Notes: generated by a model not told the origin, from the letters alone. A stretch of 64,000 bases of DNA from Marivita lacus (GCF_014637725.1 NZ_BMFC01000001.1:126632-190631), one strand, 5' to 3'. Shown: positions 1 through 10,597, counted from the first letter of the stretch. Translations and numbers: made by a program.

Positions 1-2
1 CC

Positions 3-1286
<1,284 letters not shown>

Positions 1287-1295
1287 GCGGCTGCC

Positions 1296-2147
1296 CTAGC
1301 CGTGCCGGACCCGCAAACGGGACGCGCGGCGGGTCAAGACCTGACGACGCGCAAACGCGACGATAAACAGCGCCGTCAGGATCAGGATGATCGTCGGCGC
1401 GGGCGCGCTGTCGAGGAAGAAGCTGAGATACGTGCCCAGCAGCATCGCGCCCATGTTGAGGATCACCGCCACCCAGAGCATCGTCCGGAACTGCCGCACC
1501 AACAGGAACGCGATCGCCCCCGGCGCGATCAGCAGTCCGATGGCAAGGATCAGACCCACCGCCGACAGGGTGGCCACGATGGTCAGTGACAGCGCCGTCA
1601 GCAGCCCGTAATGCAGCGCGTTGACCCACAGCCCCGAGGCCTGCGCCTGCGCGGGATCAAAGCTGTGCAGCAGCCAGTCCCTCCACTTGAGTACCAGCAC
1701 CCCGGCGACCAGCGCCGAGATGATGCCTGCGGTCCAAAGCTCGTGCGGCTCCACCCCCAGCATGTTGCCGAAGAGGATGTGATCCAGATGCGCGTTTGTC
1801 TCGACCGAGACATAAAGCACGATGCCAAGACCGAACATGCCCGAGAATACGACACCCATCACCGTGTCCTCTTTCACCCGGCTGTTGCTGGACAGGTACC
1901 CCGTGGCCAGCGCGCAGGTCATTCCGGCAGCAAAGGCGCCGATGATCAGCGGGATGCCAAGGATATAGGCCAGCACGATCCCCGGCAGCACCGCGTGGCT
2001 GACCGCATCCCCCATCAGCGCCCAGCCCTTGAGGACGAGGAAGCATGACAGGAGCGCGGTCGGCACCGCGACCATCATCGAGATGAGGAAGGCGTTTTGC
2101 ATGAATGCAAAGCGGAAGGGCAAAAGCAGGGCTTCAAGCTCCATCAT
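1296..2147 (-). CDS. sitD: Metal ABC transporter permease (SitD-like, ABC-3 family)
   Basis: Second membrane subunit of a manganese/iron (possibly zinc) importer. The 283-residue protein is a string of hydrophobic helices in the ABC-3 (ZnuB/TroC/SitD) pattern, with the family segment GDAVSHAVLPG near residue 47 and a conserved ...APGAIAFLLV... block near residue 210. Its start overlaps the stop of the upstream permease by 4 bases (ATGA type), so it is last in the four-gene leftward operon SBP-ATPase-permease-permease. The metal cannot be fixed from the permease alone; the sit name follows the binding protein. Confidence 0.85.
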   Translation of the reverse strand: MMELEALLLPFRFAFMQNAFLISMMVAVPTALLSCFLVLKGWALMGDAVSHAVLPGIVLAYILGIPLIIGAFAAGMTCALATGYLSSNSRVKEDTVMGVVFSGMFGLGIVLYVSVETNAHLDHILFGNMLGVEPHELWTAGIISALVAGVLVLKWRDWLLHSFDPAQAQASGLWVNALHYGLLTALSLTIVATLSAVGLILAIGLLIAPGAIAFLLVRQFRTMLWVAVILNMGAMLLGTYLSFFLDSAPAPTIILILTALFIVAFARRQVLTRRASRLRVRHG

Positions 2148-3046
2148 GCACCGCCTTTTGCAGGATCGGCCCGCACGAGGCTGTCTTTTGGCCCATCGCG
2201 CAGCGCCGCGTTTGCCTTGCGCCGCGCGGCCAGAATGCCGTGGCGGGGGGCGAACACGAATGCGACAAGAAAGATCACCGTTTGCAGGCAGACGATGATC
2301 CCGCCGGTCGCACCGTCGAGGAAATAACTGGCATAGGCTCCGGTGAAACTGGTCACCATCCCGATCACAACCGAGGTGATGATCAGCCGCGGGAAGCGGT
2401 CGCAGAGCAGGTAGGCGGTGGCCCCCGGTGTCACCACCATGGCGATCACGAGAAACGCCCCCACGGTCTGCATCGCCGCCACGACCGAGGCCGAGAGCAG
2501 CACGAAGAACACCGCCTTGAGCAGTTGCGGGCGCAAGCCGATGGTGCGGGCGTGGTTTTCGTCAAAGAAGGTGACCATCAGGTCTTTCCACTTGGCCAGC
2601 AGCACCGCCAGCGACACAAAGCCGATGATCGCCAGTTGCAGCGTGTCCTCGGGTGTGATGGCCAATATGTTGCCCATTGTGATGGTCTGGATCGACACCG
2701 ACATCGGGTTGATCGACACCATGAAGAGGCCAAGCCCGAAGAAGGACGTGAAGATCAGGCCGATGATCACGTCAGGCTTCAGCCCCGACCGTTCGGACAG
2801 AAACAGCATCGACCCAGCCGCAAGCCCTCCCGCGATGAACGCGCCCAGCGCGAAAGGCAGGCCGAGGATATAGGCACCGGCAACCCCCGGCACGACCGAA
2901 TGGGCCAGCGCGTCCCCGATCAGGGACCATCCCTTGAGCATGAGATAGGATGACAGGAACGCACAGACCGCGCCGACCAGCGCCGAGACCCACATGGCGT
3001 TGACCATGTAATTGTAGGTGAAGGGTTCCAGCAGGTAGGCCGTCAT
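2144..3046 (-). CDS. sitC: Metal ABC transporter permease (SitC-like, ABC-3 family)
   Basis: First membrane subunit of the metal importer; 300 residues, about eight or nine hydrophobic segments. It shares with its neighbour the family block [11 protein letters not shown] (about residue 45) and the PGATAYLL block (about residue 209). Start overlaps the ATPase stop by 4 bases, giving translational coupling. The cytosolic C-terminal tail beyond residue 265 is charged. Two different ABC-3 permeases in one operon are typical of SitABCD/MntABCD systems, whereas ZnuABC has one. Confidence 0.86.
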   Translation of the reverse strand: MTAYLLEPFTYNYMVNAMWVSALVGAVCAFLSSYLMLKGWSLIGDALAHSVVPGVAGAYILGLPFALGAFIAGGLAAGSMLFLSERSGLKPDVIIGLIFTSFFGLGLFMVSINPMSVSIQTITMGNILAITPEDTLQLAIIGFVSLAVLLAKWKDLMVTFFDENHARTIGLRPQLLKAVFFVLLSASVVAAMQTVGAFLVIAMVVTPGATAYLLCDRFPRLIITSVVIGMVTSFTGAYASYFLDGATGGIIVCLQTVIFLVAFVFAPRHGILAARRKANAALRDGPKDSLVRADPAKGGA

Positions 3047-3942
3047 GTGCCCGGATCCGTGCGTTGCGTCTTGTCGCCGTATTGGACGAAGGGGCGTTCG
3101 TCATCGGTGAAGATCGTCACCTCGCGCGCGTCTTCATCGTCGTGCAGCGTGTCGCCGCCCAGCGTGAAATGCCGCAGCACGCCGCCGAACGCCTTTTCGA
3201 GGTTTTCACGGGTGAAGGTGGTCTCTGTCGGACCGTGGGCCAGCACGGTGCCCTTGACCAGAACCGTACGGTCGCAGAATTCGGTGACCGACCCGAGGTT
3301 GTGGGTGGAGACCAGCATGACCCGCCCTTCATCGCGCAGGTCACGCAGCAGCGATACGATCTGGTCCTCGGTCTTGACATCGACGCCGGTGAACGGCTCG
3401 TCCAGCAGGATCACCTGCCCGTCCTGTGCGAGCGCACGGGCAAGGAACACGCGCTTGCGCTGGCCGCCGGACAGCTCTCCGATCTGGCGGTGGCGGAACT
3501 GGGTCATGTTCACGCGGGCCAGTGCCAGATCGACCGCCGCGTGATCGGCCGCCTTGGGTCGGCGCAGGAAACCCATCTTGCCGTAGCGGCCCATCATCAC
3601 AACGTCTTCGACCAGCACGGGGAACGCCCAGTCCACCTCCTCGGCTTGCGGCACATAGGCGACGAGGTTCCGGGCGAGCGCGTCTTTCACGCTCATGCCG
3701 AGGATGCGGATCTCTCCCTGAGACGCAGGGACAAAGCCCATGATCGCCTTGAACAGCGTTGATTTCCCCGCGCCGTTGATCCCCACAAGCGCGGTCACGG
3801 TGCCGCGCGGGATCTCGAAGCTGGCGTTCCAGAGCGCGGTATGACCGTTGCGATAGGTGACCGTCACATCCTGCGCGGACAGGCCGCCGCCCTTGGTGGC
3901 AGCGGGGGTGTCGGGTTTGGTACGGCTTTGCTCATCGAGCAT
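3043..3942 (-). CDS. sitB: Metal ABC transporter ATP-binding protein (SitB-like)
   Basis: ATPase that powers metal uptake through the two adjacent permeases. In order: Walker [10 protein letters not shown] (about residue 54), Q-loop at [10 protein letters not shown], signature LSGGQRKR (about residue 158), Walker B VILLDEPF, and the switch His in VSTHNLG. The 299 residues include about 20 extra N-terminal residues and a polar C-terminal tail of about 50 residues beyond the usual ABC cassette. It lies 88 bases downstream of sitA, the only sizeable gap in the operon, which holds two hairpins. Confidence 0.88.
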   Translation of the reverse strand: MLDEQSRTKPDTPAATKGGGLSAQDVTVTYRNGHTALWNASFEIPRGTVTALVGINGAGKSTLFKAIMGFVPASQGEIRILGMSVKDALARNLVAYVPQAEEVDWAFPVLVEDVVMMGRYGKMGFLRRPKAADHAAVDLALARVNMTQFRHRQIGELSGGQRKRVFLARALAQDGQVILLDEPFTGVDVKTEDQIVSLLRDLRDEGRVMLVSTHNLGSVTEFCDRTVLVKGTVLAHGPTETTFTRENLEKAFGGVLRHFTLGGDTLHDDEDAREVTIFTDDERPFVQYGDKTQRTDPGT

Positions 3943-3959
3943 GATGCGTCCTTGTTGTT

Positions 3960-4010
3960 TCAGGCCGGTGGCCTGACATGGTCTTGCCCGCAGGACCGGC
4001 CACGGGCAAG
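3960..4010 (-). other. Two hairpins between sitA and sitB
   Basis: Reading leftward after the sitA stop there is an 8-bp stem (CTTGCCCG with CGGGCAAG, arms at 3983-3990 and 4003-4010) and then a 7-bp perfect stem with a 3-base loop (arms 3960-3966 and 3970-3976). There is no T-run, so these look like RNA processing or stabilising stem-loops rather than full terminators. Such elements commonly keep binding-protein mRNA more abundant than the transporter mRNA; that role is inferred. Confidence 0.55.
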
Positions 4011-4030
4011 GACGTGTTCCACTACCCTGC

Positions 4031-4930
4031 CTAGTTGGTGGCAGAGGTCAATCCGTCCGCCACGGTTCGGGTGGTGACGGTCAGCAGGTCGAGATAGGTC
4101 GGAACCGGCCCGCCTGCCTCGCTCAACGAATCGACATAGAGCACACCGCCATAGGTGACACCCGTTTCGCGCGCGACCTGTTCCGCCGGGGCGGTGTTGA
4201 CGGTGCTTTCGCAGAACACGACCGGGATATCGTGTTCGCGAACACCGTCGATGACTGCGCGCACCTGCTGGGGTGTTCCTGTCTGATCGGCGTTCATCGG
4301 CCAGAGGTAGAGCTCCTTGAGACCCATGTCGCGGGCCAGATAGCTGAACGCGCCTTCGCAGGTCACAAGCCAGCGCTGGTCTTCAGGGATCGCAGCGACA
4401 GCGGCGCGCAGCGGGTCGATGGTGGCGCGCAACGCGTCTTTGTAGCGATCGGCATTTGCGGCGTATATCGCCGCATTGTCCGGGTCGTGTTCCGAAAAGG
4501 CAGCCGCAATGTTGTCGATGTAAATCAGAGCGTTCTCAAGCCCCATCCAGGCGTGCGGGTTGGGTTTGCCTTCGTAGCTGCCAGCCGAGATCGAAATCGG
4601 GTCGATACCGTCACTGAGCGTCACCGAGGGCACCTCGTCGAGATTGGCGACGAATTGTTCGAACCACAGTTCGAGGTTGAGCCCGTTCCACAGGATCAGG
4701 TCCGCATCATGGGCGCGCACGATATCCTGCGGTGTGGGTTCATAGCCGTGGATTTCCGCACCCGGTTTGGTGATCGACACCACCTCGGCGGCGTCGCCTG
4801 CCACGTTCGACGCCATATCCGCCAGAACGGTAAAGGTGGTGACCACCTTCATCTTGTCCTGCGCCACAGCCGTGTTCGCCCCTGCGACCAGAAACGCGGC
4901 CGACATCAGCGCCAGAATACCCGTTTTCAT
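4031..4930 (-). CDS. sitA: Metal ABC transporter substrate-binding protein (SitA/MntA-like)
   Basis: Periplasmic receptor of the metal importer, cluster A-1 (SitA/TroA/PsaA) family, 299 residues. A signal peptide covers about residues 1-23 (cleavage after AVA). The four expected metal ligands are present: His61 (IHGYEP), His126 (NPHAW), Glu192 (CEGAFS) and Asp267 (YVDSLS). The His-His-Glu-Asp set and the lack of a His-rich loop favour Mn/Fe over Zn. I chose the ATG at 4930 because AGGAGG sits 8 bases upstream and the signal peptide follows at once; the open frame further upstream runs through the tRNA gene and is not coding. Confidence 0.88.
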   Translation of the reverse strand: MKTGILALMSAAFLVAGANTAVAQDKMKVVTTFTVLADMASNVAGDAAEVVSITKPGAEIHGYEPTPQDIVRAHDADLILWNGLNLELWFEQFVANLDEVPSVTLSDGIDPISISAGSYEGKPNPHAWMGLENALIYIDNIAAAFSEHDPDNAAIYAANADRYKDALRATIDPLRAAVAAIPEDQRWLVTCEGAFSYLARDMGLKELYLWPMNADQTGTPQQVRAVIDGVREHDIPVVFCESTVNTAPAEQVARETGVTYGGVLYVDSLSEAGGPVPTYLDLLTVTTRTVADGLTSATN

Positions 4931-4949
4931 CCGTTTCACCTCCTGCATG

Positions 4950-4993
4950 AGTATGTCTGTATCGTTTTGAAAATGCAAATCACTCGCAAAAAG
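4950..4993 (-). promoter_or_regulatory. Candidate sitA promoter with possible Mur/Fur-type operator
   Basis: On the minus strand TTGCAT (4973-4978) and CATACT (4950-4955) are 17 bases apart, a plausible -35/-10 pair 19 bases before the start codon. Overlapping the -35 is a TTTGC direct repeat with AT-rich flanks (about 4973-4993), which resembles the TGCAAAT-type half-sites reported for the alphaproteobacterial manganese regulator Mur. The match is partial, so the operator call is weak. Confidence 0.35.
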
Positions 4994-5091
4994 GTAAGAT
5001 AGAGTATTGGTCCTGCAAGACGCAGCCAGCAAAAAAGGCGCATTCCCGCCAATTGACGCTGCGCTGTGACGATCCCGATGTTGGAGGTCAG

Positions 5092-5167
5092 TGGTGAGCC
5101 GTGCAGGATTCGAACCTGCGACCCACTGATTAAAAGTCAGTTGCTCTACCAACTGAGCTAACGGCCC
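5092..5167 (-). tRNA. tRNA-Lys (anticodon TTT)
   Basis: A complete cloverleaf reads on the minus strand. The acceptor stem GGGCCGT pairs with ACGGCTC (one G-U), the D-arm starts TAGCTCAG, the anticodon stem ACTGA/TCAGT closes the loop CTTTTAA with anticodon TTT, and the T-loop is GGTTCGAATCC. CCA is encoded (5092-5094). Length is 76 bases. It lies between sitA and dapF, and no integrase or repeat suggests an integration site. Confidence 0.97.
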
Positions 5168-5306
5168 ACTGGCGCGGTGTCTAGAAAGAGGGCGGAGTGC
5201 GGTCAACCCCCAAAACGGCACAATTCCAAGCTATCTTTCAGAATGCCGCAGCAGTGGTCGGATGGCGGGCTGGAAAGAGCGGTGCGACAGGCGTATATGC
5301 GCGGCC

Positions 5307-6146
5307 ATGATGACCCACGCCACACGCGATATCGCCTTCATGAAGATGCACGGGCTCGGCAATGATTTTGTCGTGCTGGATGCGCGTGTGCGCCCCGTGG
5401 ACATGACCGCTGCGTTGGCGCAGGCGATCGGCGACCGGCATCGCGGTGTGGGGTTCGACCAGCTTGCCCTGATCGAGCCCGGGCCGGACGGTGCTGATGC
5501 GCGGCTGGTCTTTTACAACTCCGATGGGTCGACCGCTGGCGCCTGTGGCAATGCCACCCGGTGCATCGCGCGGCATCTGATGGATGAAGCAGGGCTGTCC
5601 GAAGTGGTGCTGGTCACCGAGCGCGGGCGTTTGATGGCGCGCGACGCGGGGGATGGTCTCACCTCGGTCAACATGGGGCAGCCGCAATTGCGCTGGGATG
5701 AGGTGCCGCTGGCCTCCGAGATGGACACGCTGGAATTGCCCATCGACGGCGGCCCGACCGCAACCGGCATGGGCAACCCGCATTGCACGTTTTTCGTGGA
5801 GGATTCCGAATCGGTGGACCTTGAAGCACGGGGGGCGGAGATCGAGCATCATCCGCTGTACCCGCAGCGCACCAATGTGCAGTTTGCCAGCGTGATCGGT
5901 CCCGACCATCTGCGGATGCGGGTGTGGGAACGCGGTGTCGGCGTGACGCTGGCCTCCGGGTCGTCGTCCTGTGCCACGGCTGTAGCTGCCGCGCGGCGCG
6001 GCCTGACGGGGCGTCGCGTCAGCATCGACCTTGATGGCGGGCGGATCGAGATCGACTGGCGCGAGGACGGCGTCTGGATGACCGGACCGACGGCGCATGT
6101 GTTCTCGGGAACCTTCTCCTCCGACTGGTTGGAGGCGGTTCGATGA
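5307..6146 (+). CDS. dapF: Diaminopimelate epimerase
   Basis: Converts LL- to meso-diaminopimelate for lysine and peptidoglycan synthesis, by a two-base cysteine mechanism in the cytosol. The N-terminal block [11 protein letters not shown] and both catalytic cysteines are visible: GACGNATRC near residue 79 and SGSSSCATA near residue 224. About 279 residues, normal for the family. The start is one of two adjacent ATGs (5307 or 5310), both just before the conserved N-terminus. The stop overlaps the mtaB start by 4 bases, so the two are probably co-translated. Confidence 0.95.
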   Translation: MMTHATRDIAFMKMHGLGNDFVVLDARVRPVDMTAALAQAIGDRHRGVGFDQLALIEPGPDGADARLVFYNSDGSTAGACGNATRCIARHLMDEAGLSEVVLVTERGRLMARDAGDGLTSVNMGQPQLRWDEVPLASEMDTLELPIDGGPTATGMGNPHCTFFVEDSESVDLEARGAEIEHHPLYPQRTNVQFASVIGPDHLRMRVWERGVGVTLASGSSSCATAVAAARRGLTGRRVSIDLDGGRIEIDWREDGVWMTGPTAHVFSGTFSSDWLEAVR

Positions 6147-7396
6147 GCGCGCCCAAGTTCACCACGCTGGGCTGCAGGCTCAATGCCTACGAGACCGAGG
6201 CGATGAAGGACCTTGCCGCTCAGGCAGGGCTTGAGAATGCCGTGGTTGTGAACACCTGCGCCGTAACCGCCGAGGCGGTGCGCAAGGCGCGGCAGGAAAT
6301 CCGCAAGCTGCGGCGGGAAAACCCGGATGCCAGGCTGATCGTGACGGGATGTGCGGCACAGACCGAACCCGAGACCTTTGCCCGTATGGCCGAGGTCGAC
6401 GCAGTGATCGGCAATACCGAGAAGATGACGCCGGACACCTGGAAAGGGCTGGCGGCGGATTTCATCGGGGAAACCGAGGCGCTTCAGGTCAACGACATCA
6501 TGTCGGTGACGGAAACCGCGCAGCACCTGATCGACGGGTTCGGCACGCGCAGCCGCGCCTATGTGCAGGTGCAGAACGGCTGCGATCACCGATGCACCTT
6601 CTGCATCATCCCCTACGGACGCGGGAATTCGCGGTCGGTGCCTGCGGGTGTGATCGTGGATCAGATCAAGCGGCTGGTGGATACCGGCTTCAACGAGGTG
6701 GTGCTGACCGGGGTCGATCTGACCTCCTGGGGTGCGGACCTGCCTGCGCAGCCGAAGCTGGGCGATCTGGTCACGCGCATCCTCAAGCTGGTGCCGGACC
6801 TGCCGCGCCTGCGGATCAGCTCGATCGACAGCATCGAGGTGGACGAGAACCTGATGCAGGCCATCGCGACCGAACCGCGCCTGATGCCGCATCTGCATCT
6901 GAGCCTTCAGCATGGAGACGACCTGATCCTCAAGCGGATGAAGCGGCGGCACCTGCGCGACGATGCGATCCGCTTTGCCGAAGCGGCGCGCAAATTGCGC
7001 CCGGACATGACCTTTGGCGCGGACATCATCGCGGGATTCCCGACCGAGACCGAGGCGCATTTCGAGAATTCGCTCAAACTGGTGGACGAATGCAGCCTCA
7101 CTTGGCTGCATGTTTTCCCCTATTCACCGCGCGAGGGCACACCCGCCGCGCGGATGCCGCAGGTGGACGGTCGCGCGATCAAGGACCGGGCGGCGCGGTT
7201 GCGGGCGGCCGGTGACGTGGCCGTGGCCCGCCACCTGCAAGATCAGCAGGGGCGCAGCCACAGCGTGCTGATGGAAGCCGAAGACATGGGCCGTACCGAG
7301 CAGTTCACCGAAGTGCGGTTTTCAAGCCCTCAGCCCGTGGGGCAGATCGTGACCGCGACCATCACCGGGCGCGCCGGACATCAGCTTGTCGTGTGA
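6143..7396 (+). CDS. mtaB: tRNA t6A37 methylthiotransferase MtaB
   Basis: Radical-SAM enzyme that adds a methylthio group to t6A at position 37 of ANN-decoding tRNAs. The N-terminal UPF0004 domain carries three cluster cysteines ([25 protein letters not shown]). The radical-SAM core has [15 protein letters not shown] near residues 148-162, the MtaB-type form, and a TRAM-like C-terminus closes the 417 residues. It differs from MiaB and from RimO, which is also in this window. Overlap with dapF is a recurrent alphaproteobacterial arrangement. Confidence 0.93.
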   Translation: MSAPKFTTLGCRLNAYETEAMKDLAAQAGLENAVVVNTCAVTAEAVRKARQEIRKLRRENPDARLIVTGCAAQTEPETFARMAEVDAVIGNTEKMTPDTWKGLAADFIGETEALQVNDIMSVTETAQHLIDGFGTRSRAYVQVQNGCDHRCTFCIIPYGRGNSRSVPAGVIVDQIKRLVDTGFNEVVLTGVDLTSWGADLPAQPKLGDLVTRILKLVPDLPRLRISSIDSIEVDENLMQAIATEPRLMPHLHLSLQHGDDLILKRMKRRHLRDDAIRFAEAARKLRPDMTFGADIIAGFPTETEAHFENSLKLVDECSLTWLHVFPYSPREGTPAARMPQVDGRAIKDRAARLRAAGDVAVARHLQDQQGRSHSVLMEAEDMGRTEQFTEVRFSSPQPVGQIVTATITGRAGHQLVV

Positions 7397-7445
7397 TTGC
7401 GCGCGATCCGTTGCACCGGCTCCCGAATTGCGCCAAAACCACCCG

Positions 7446-8141
7446 ATGACCGATCAATCCCGCGCGCTGTGCGTCCATCTTCTGACCGCCACCGGAGCCG
7501 TCTTTGCCATGCTGGCCCTGCTGGCGGCGGCGCAGGAAAAGTGGTCGATCATGTTCCTGTGGCTGGTCGTGGCCTTTGCCGTGGACGGTATAGATGGCCC
7601 TCTGGCCCGCAAATACGATGTGAAAACCTATGCGCCGCGCTTTGACGGGGTGTTGCTCGATCTCATCATCGACTACCTGACCTATGTGTTCATTCCGGCC
7701 TTCGCGCTGTTTCAGTCTGGCCTTCTGCCCGGCTGGATGGGGTGGTTTGCGATCATCGTGATCACCTTTGCCTCGGCCATGTATTTCGCTGACAGCCGGA
7801 TGAAGACCTCGGACAATTCATTTCACGGGTTTCCCAGTTGCTGGAACATGGTGGTGCTGGTGCTGTTTGCCATCGAGCCGAATTTCTGGGTGTCGCTGGC
7901 ACTGGTCGCGCTGTTGGCGGTGGCGATGTTCCTGCCGTTGAAGTTCATCCACCCGGTGCGGACGGAACGCTGGCGCAGCGTGTCGCTGCCAGTGGCACTC
8001 GCCTGGACGTTCTTTGCAGGCTGGGCGGCCTGGGTCGATTTTCATCCCGAAAGCTGGGCGCTTTGGGGTCTGGTCGCCACGTCGGTGTACCTGATCCTGG
8101 TGGGCACCGTGCAGCAGATTGTACCGACACGCAGCCAGTGA
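7446..8141 (+). CDS. pcs: Phosphatidylcholine synthase (CDP-alcohol phosphatidyltransferase)
   Basis: Inner-membrane enzyme that condenses CDP-diacylglycerol with choline to give phosphatidylcholine. The CDP-alcohol phosphatidyltransferase motif DG-x2-AR-...-G-x3-D-x3-D is complete (DGIDGPLAR at about residue 47, then FDGVLLDLIIDY). About 231 residues with roughly eight hydrophobic helices match Pcs size. I chose ATG 7446 because the hydrophobic N-terminus begins there; a longer frame from 7386 would overlap mtaB. Pcs is common in rhizobia and Rhodobacterales and rare elsewhere. Confidence 0.88.
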   Translation: MTDQSRALCVHLLTATGAVFAMLALLAAAQEKWSIMFLWLVVAFAVDGIDGPLARKYDVKTYAPRFDGVLLDLIIDYLTYVFIPAFALFQSGLLPGWMGWFAIIVITFASAMYFADSRMKTSDNSFHGFPSCWNMVVLVLFAIEPNFWVSLALVALLAVAMFLPLKFIHPVRTERWRSVSLPVALAWTFFAGWAAWVDFHPESWALWGLVATSVYLILVGTVQQIVPTRSQ

Positions 8142-8176
8142 TTGCCTTTGGCGGCAAAGCACATCAAGGCTGAGCC

Positions 8177-9100
8177 ATGTTCGTGCCCAAAGCCAACAAT
8201 CCCTTTCTTGCAGCACTTCTGACGCTGCTGGCCTCGGCCTTTCTGGCCGGCACCACCTTGCTGGCCAAGATGCTCGGGACGGATGTGCTTGGGCCTGCGC
8301 TGAACCCGCTTCAGATCAGCCAGGGGCGGTTCATCTTTGCGTTGGCGGCGTTCTCGGTTGCGGCGGTCGTTCTGCGGCTGCGGTTCACTCATGTCGCCTG
8401 GCCCACCCATACGCTGCGCGTCGTCTTTGGCTGGGGCGGTGTGACGCTGATGTTCGCAGCAGCGGCGTTCATCCCGCTGTCGGACGCGACCGCGATCAGC
8501 CTTTTAAACCCGGTGATCGGGATGCTGCTGGCCATTCCATTCCTCGGCGAACGGATCGGCCCGGTGCGCCTGACGGCGGCGGCGATTGCGCTTGCCGGTG
8601 CGATGATCCTGCTCCGCCCGACGCCGGACGCGTTTCAGCCCGCCGCATTGCTGGCGCTAGGGGCTGCCGTGGCGCTGGGGTTTGAGTTGATCGTGATGAA
8701 GCGGCTGACCGGGCGCGAGGGGCCGATGCAGATCCTGCTGATCAACAACGTGATTGGGGTCTGCATCGCATCTGCCGCAGCGGTCTGGGTCTGGATCGCA
8801 CCGACGCCCGCGCAATGGGTGGCGCTGGCCGGGATCGGGCTGTTGATGGCGTCGGCGCAGACCTGCTTCATCAACGCCATCGCCCGTGCCGATGCAGGGT
8901 TCGTGGGGCCATTCTTTTACGCCACTCTGGTCTTTGCGGCGATCTACGATTTCGCCATCTTCGGCGTGCGCCCCGATGCGGTGTCGGTCATCGGGACGCT
9001 GATCATCCTGTGCGGTGCGGGCCTGTTGATGTGGCGCGAAGGCCGCATCAGGCCTTCAGTCGGTAGCCCCGTCGGAAAAATGACCACGCCAGCAGATTGA
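8177..9100 (+). CDS. DMT-family (EamA) transporter
   Basis: Inner-membrane permease of the drug/metabolite transporter superfamily: 307 residues, ten predicted helices as two EamA repeats of five (second repeat from about residue 155). Each repeat ends with the usual small-residue helix pair, for example AAFIPLSDATAISLLNP in the first. Substrate unknown; EamA proteins export amino acids, metabolites or riboflavin-like compounds. Its 3' end overlaps the convergent ABC-2 permease by 53 bases. It is the first of three EamA proteins in this window. Confidence 0.82.
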   Translation: MFVPKANNPFLAALLTLLASAFLAGTTLLAKMLGTDVLGPALNPLQISQGRFIFALAAFSVAAVVLRLRFTHVAWPTHTLRVVFGWGGVTLMFAAAAFIPLSDATAISLLNPVIGMLLAIPFLGERIGPVRLTAAAIALAGAMILLRPTPDAFQPAALLALGAAVALGFELIVMKRLTGREGPMQILLINNVIGVCIASAAAVWVWIAPTPAQWVALAGIGLLMASAQTCFINAIARADAGFVGPFFYATLVFAAIYDFAIFGVRPDAVSVIGTLIILCGAGLLMWREGRIRPSVGSPVGKMTTPAD

Positions 9101-9857
9101 TCGCCACGGTGCTGACAAGCGCCACGACCGCGCCCAGGAGCGGGCTGCTGTCGGACACCCCGATCATGCCCCAGCGCACCCCGTCGATCAGGTAGAAGAT
9201 CGGGTTGGCATGGGTGATGTCGTTGAGCAGCGGCGGCAGCGCATCGACCGAGTAGAACGTGCCCGACAGGAAGGCGAGCGGCGTGACGATGAAGTTGGTG
9301 ATCGCGGCCATCTGGTCGAACTTCTCTGCATAGATGCCTGCGACCATGCCGATGCCGGACAAAAGCGCCGCACCGACGATGACGAAATACAGCGCGGTCA
9401 GCGGATGGTGCGGCACGATTCCCAGGAACACCCACAGCGCCACGGCAATGGCGATAGCCACCAGCAGCCCGCGCGCCACACCACCCGCCAGATACCCCAG
9501 CACCAGTTCACCGGCCGAGAGCGGCGGCATCAGCGTGTCGACGATGTTGCCCTGCACTTTTGACACCACGATCGAGGACGAGGTGTTGGCAAAGGCGTTC
9601 TGGATCACCGTCATCATCAGGATGCCCGGCGCGATGAAGGTGGTGAAGTCCACTCCCATCACCTCGCCCCGGCGGGGACCGATGGCGATGGTGAAGATCA
9701 GCATGAAAAGCCCCGCTGTGACCAAAGGCGCCAGAAGCGTCTGGGTCCATACGTTGAGGAACCGCAGGGTCTCGCGTTGGCCGAGCGTATAGAGCCCAAG
9801 CCAGTTCACCCTCCCGAAGCGGCGTTCATTGGCCATCATCTGTCCGGTTTGCTGCAT
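9048..9857 (-). CDS. ABC-2 type transporter permease
   Basis: Membrane subunit of an ABC exporter, 269 residues with six hydrophobic segments and the ABC-2 domain layout (NodJ/DrrB/YadH type), including the segment PPLSAGELVLGYLAGG. The start ATG has an AGAGGG Shine-Dalgarno. No ATPase gene adjoins it, so its partner must be encoded elsewhere or upstream genes have been rearranged. It is divergent from gcrA across about 120 bases. Substrate unknown (polysaccharide, drug or lipid in relatives). Confidence 0.82.
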   Translation of the reverse strand: MQQTGQMMANERRFGRVNWLGLYTLGQRETLRFLNVWTQTLLAPLVTAGLFMLIFTIAIGPRRGEVMGVDFTTFIAPGILMMTVIQNAFANTSSSIVVSKVQGNIVDTLMPPLSAGELVLGYLAGGVARGLLVAIAIAVALWVFLGIVPHHPLTALYFVIVGAALLSGIGMVAGIYAEKFDQMAAITNFIVTPLAFLSGTFYSVDALPPLLNDITHANPIFYLIDGVRWGMIGVSDSSPLLGAVVALVSTVAINLLAWSFFRRGYRLKA

Positions 9858-9884
9858 TGCTGCCCTCTTGCCTGTCGGCGCGGG

Positions 9885-9912
9885 TTGTAACTCGCCCGCG
9901 CATGATTAGAAT
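9885..9912 (+). promoter_or_regulatory. Candidate gcrA promoter
   Basis: TTGTAA (9885-9890) and TAGAAT (9907-9912, five of six to TATAAT) are 16 bases apart on the plus strand. A start near 9919 would give a leader of about 58 bases whose main feature is the terminator-like hairpin at 9936-9964. Sequence-only call. Confidence 0.4.
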
Positions 9913-9935
9913 AGGGAGCGACTTAGAGATTTCGG

Positions 9936-9964
9936 GCGGCCAACGCAAACGGCCGCTTTTTTTT
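9936..9964 (+). terminator. Intrinsic-terminator-like hairpin in the gcrA leader
   Basis: A 6-bp all-GC stem (GCGGCC at 9936-9941 with GGCCGC at 9951-9956), a 9-base loop, then eight consecutive T (9957-9964). It has every mark of a Rho-independent terminator on the plus strand, yet it ends only 13 bases before the gcrA start codon. No gene precedes it on that strand after the divergent promoter region, so it may be an attenuator or the end of a short RNA. Confidence 0.75.
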
Positions 9965-9977
9965 GATGGAGGGCACG

Positions 9978-10571
9978 ATGTCCTGGACCGATGAACGCGT
10001 TGAGCTGTTGAAGAAGATGTGGGGCGAAGGTCAGTCGGCCAGCCAGATCGCCAAGGAGCTTGGCGGCGTGACGCGCAATGCCGTGATCGGAAAGGTGCAC
10101 CGTCTGGGCCTGTCGAACCGTGCCGGGGCCGCCGGTCCTGCCAAGGCCGAACCGAAACCCGCCCCCAAGGCCGAAGCGCCGAAACCCAAGGCGGCGCCAA
10201 AGCCCGCGGCGGCAGCTGCCGCGCCCGCCAAACCCGCACAGCCCGAGGTCGTGATGGAAACGAAATCAGCCACACCGCCGGCCAGCCCGCGCCGGCAGAT
10301 CATTCCCGCCGGTCAACCTCTGCCGCCGCAGCCATCCGCCAACGAGATCAGCCCGGAGGCGCTTGCCAAGGTGAACGCCATCGAAAAGAAGGCCAAGAAA
10401 CTGTCCTTGATGGAACTGACCGAAAAGACCTGCAAATGGCCGGTGGGCGACCCCGCGACTCCGAATTTCTGGTTCTGCGGCCTGCCGGTGCAACAGGGCA
10501 AGCCCTATTGCGAGGCACATGTCGGCGTTGCGTTCCAGCCGATGAGCTCGCGGCGCGACCGTCGTCGCTGA
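9978..10571 (+). CDS. gcrA: Cell-cycle regulator GcrA
   Basis: Alphaproteobacterial transcription factor that recruits sigma-70 RNA polymerase to promoters carrying CcrM-methylated GANTC sites (established in Caulobacter). The 197-residue protein starts with the hallmark MSWTDERVELLKKMW, followed by a helix-turn-helix (about residues 15-45), a Pro/Ala/Lys-rich linker (about 50-110), and a C-terminal Cys block with TCKWP, FCGLP and YCEAH, which binds the polymerase. The ATG at 9978 is preceded by GGAGGG. A terminator-like hairpin sits just upstream, unusual for a regulator that is essential in relatives. Confidence 0.95.
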   Translation: MSWTDERVELLKKMWGEGQSASQIAKELGGVTRNAVIGKVHRLGLSNRAGAAGPAKAEPKPAPKAEAPKPKAAPKPAAAAAAPAKPAQPEVVMETKSATPPASPRRQIIPAGQPLPPQPSANEISPEALAKVNAIEKKAKKLSLMELTEKTCKWPVGDPATPNFWFCGLPVQQGKPYCEAHVGVAFQPMSSRRDRRR

Positions 10572-10597
10572 GGCGTCTGGTTATTCCGAAATACGGA

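Noticed and set aside
5092..5167. tRNA-Lys as an integration site of a genomic island
   Set aside because: No integrase, no direct repeat of the tRNA 3' end, and housekeeping genes on both sides.
4931..5221. In-frame N-terminal extension of sitA across the tRNA-Lys gene
   Set aside because: It would translate through the tRNA on the same strand and hide the signal peptide; the ATG at 4930 has a strong ribosome binding site.
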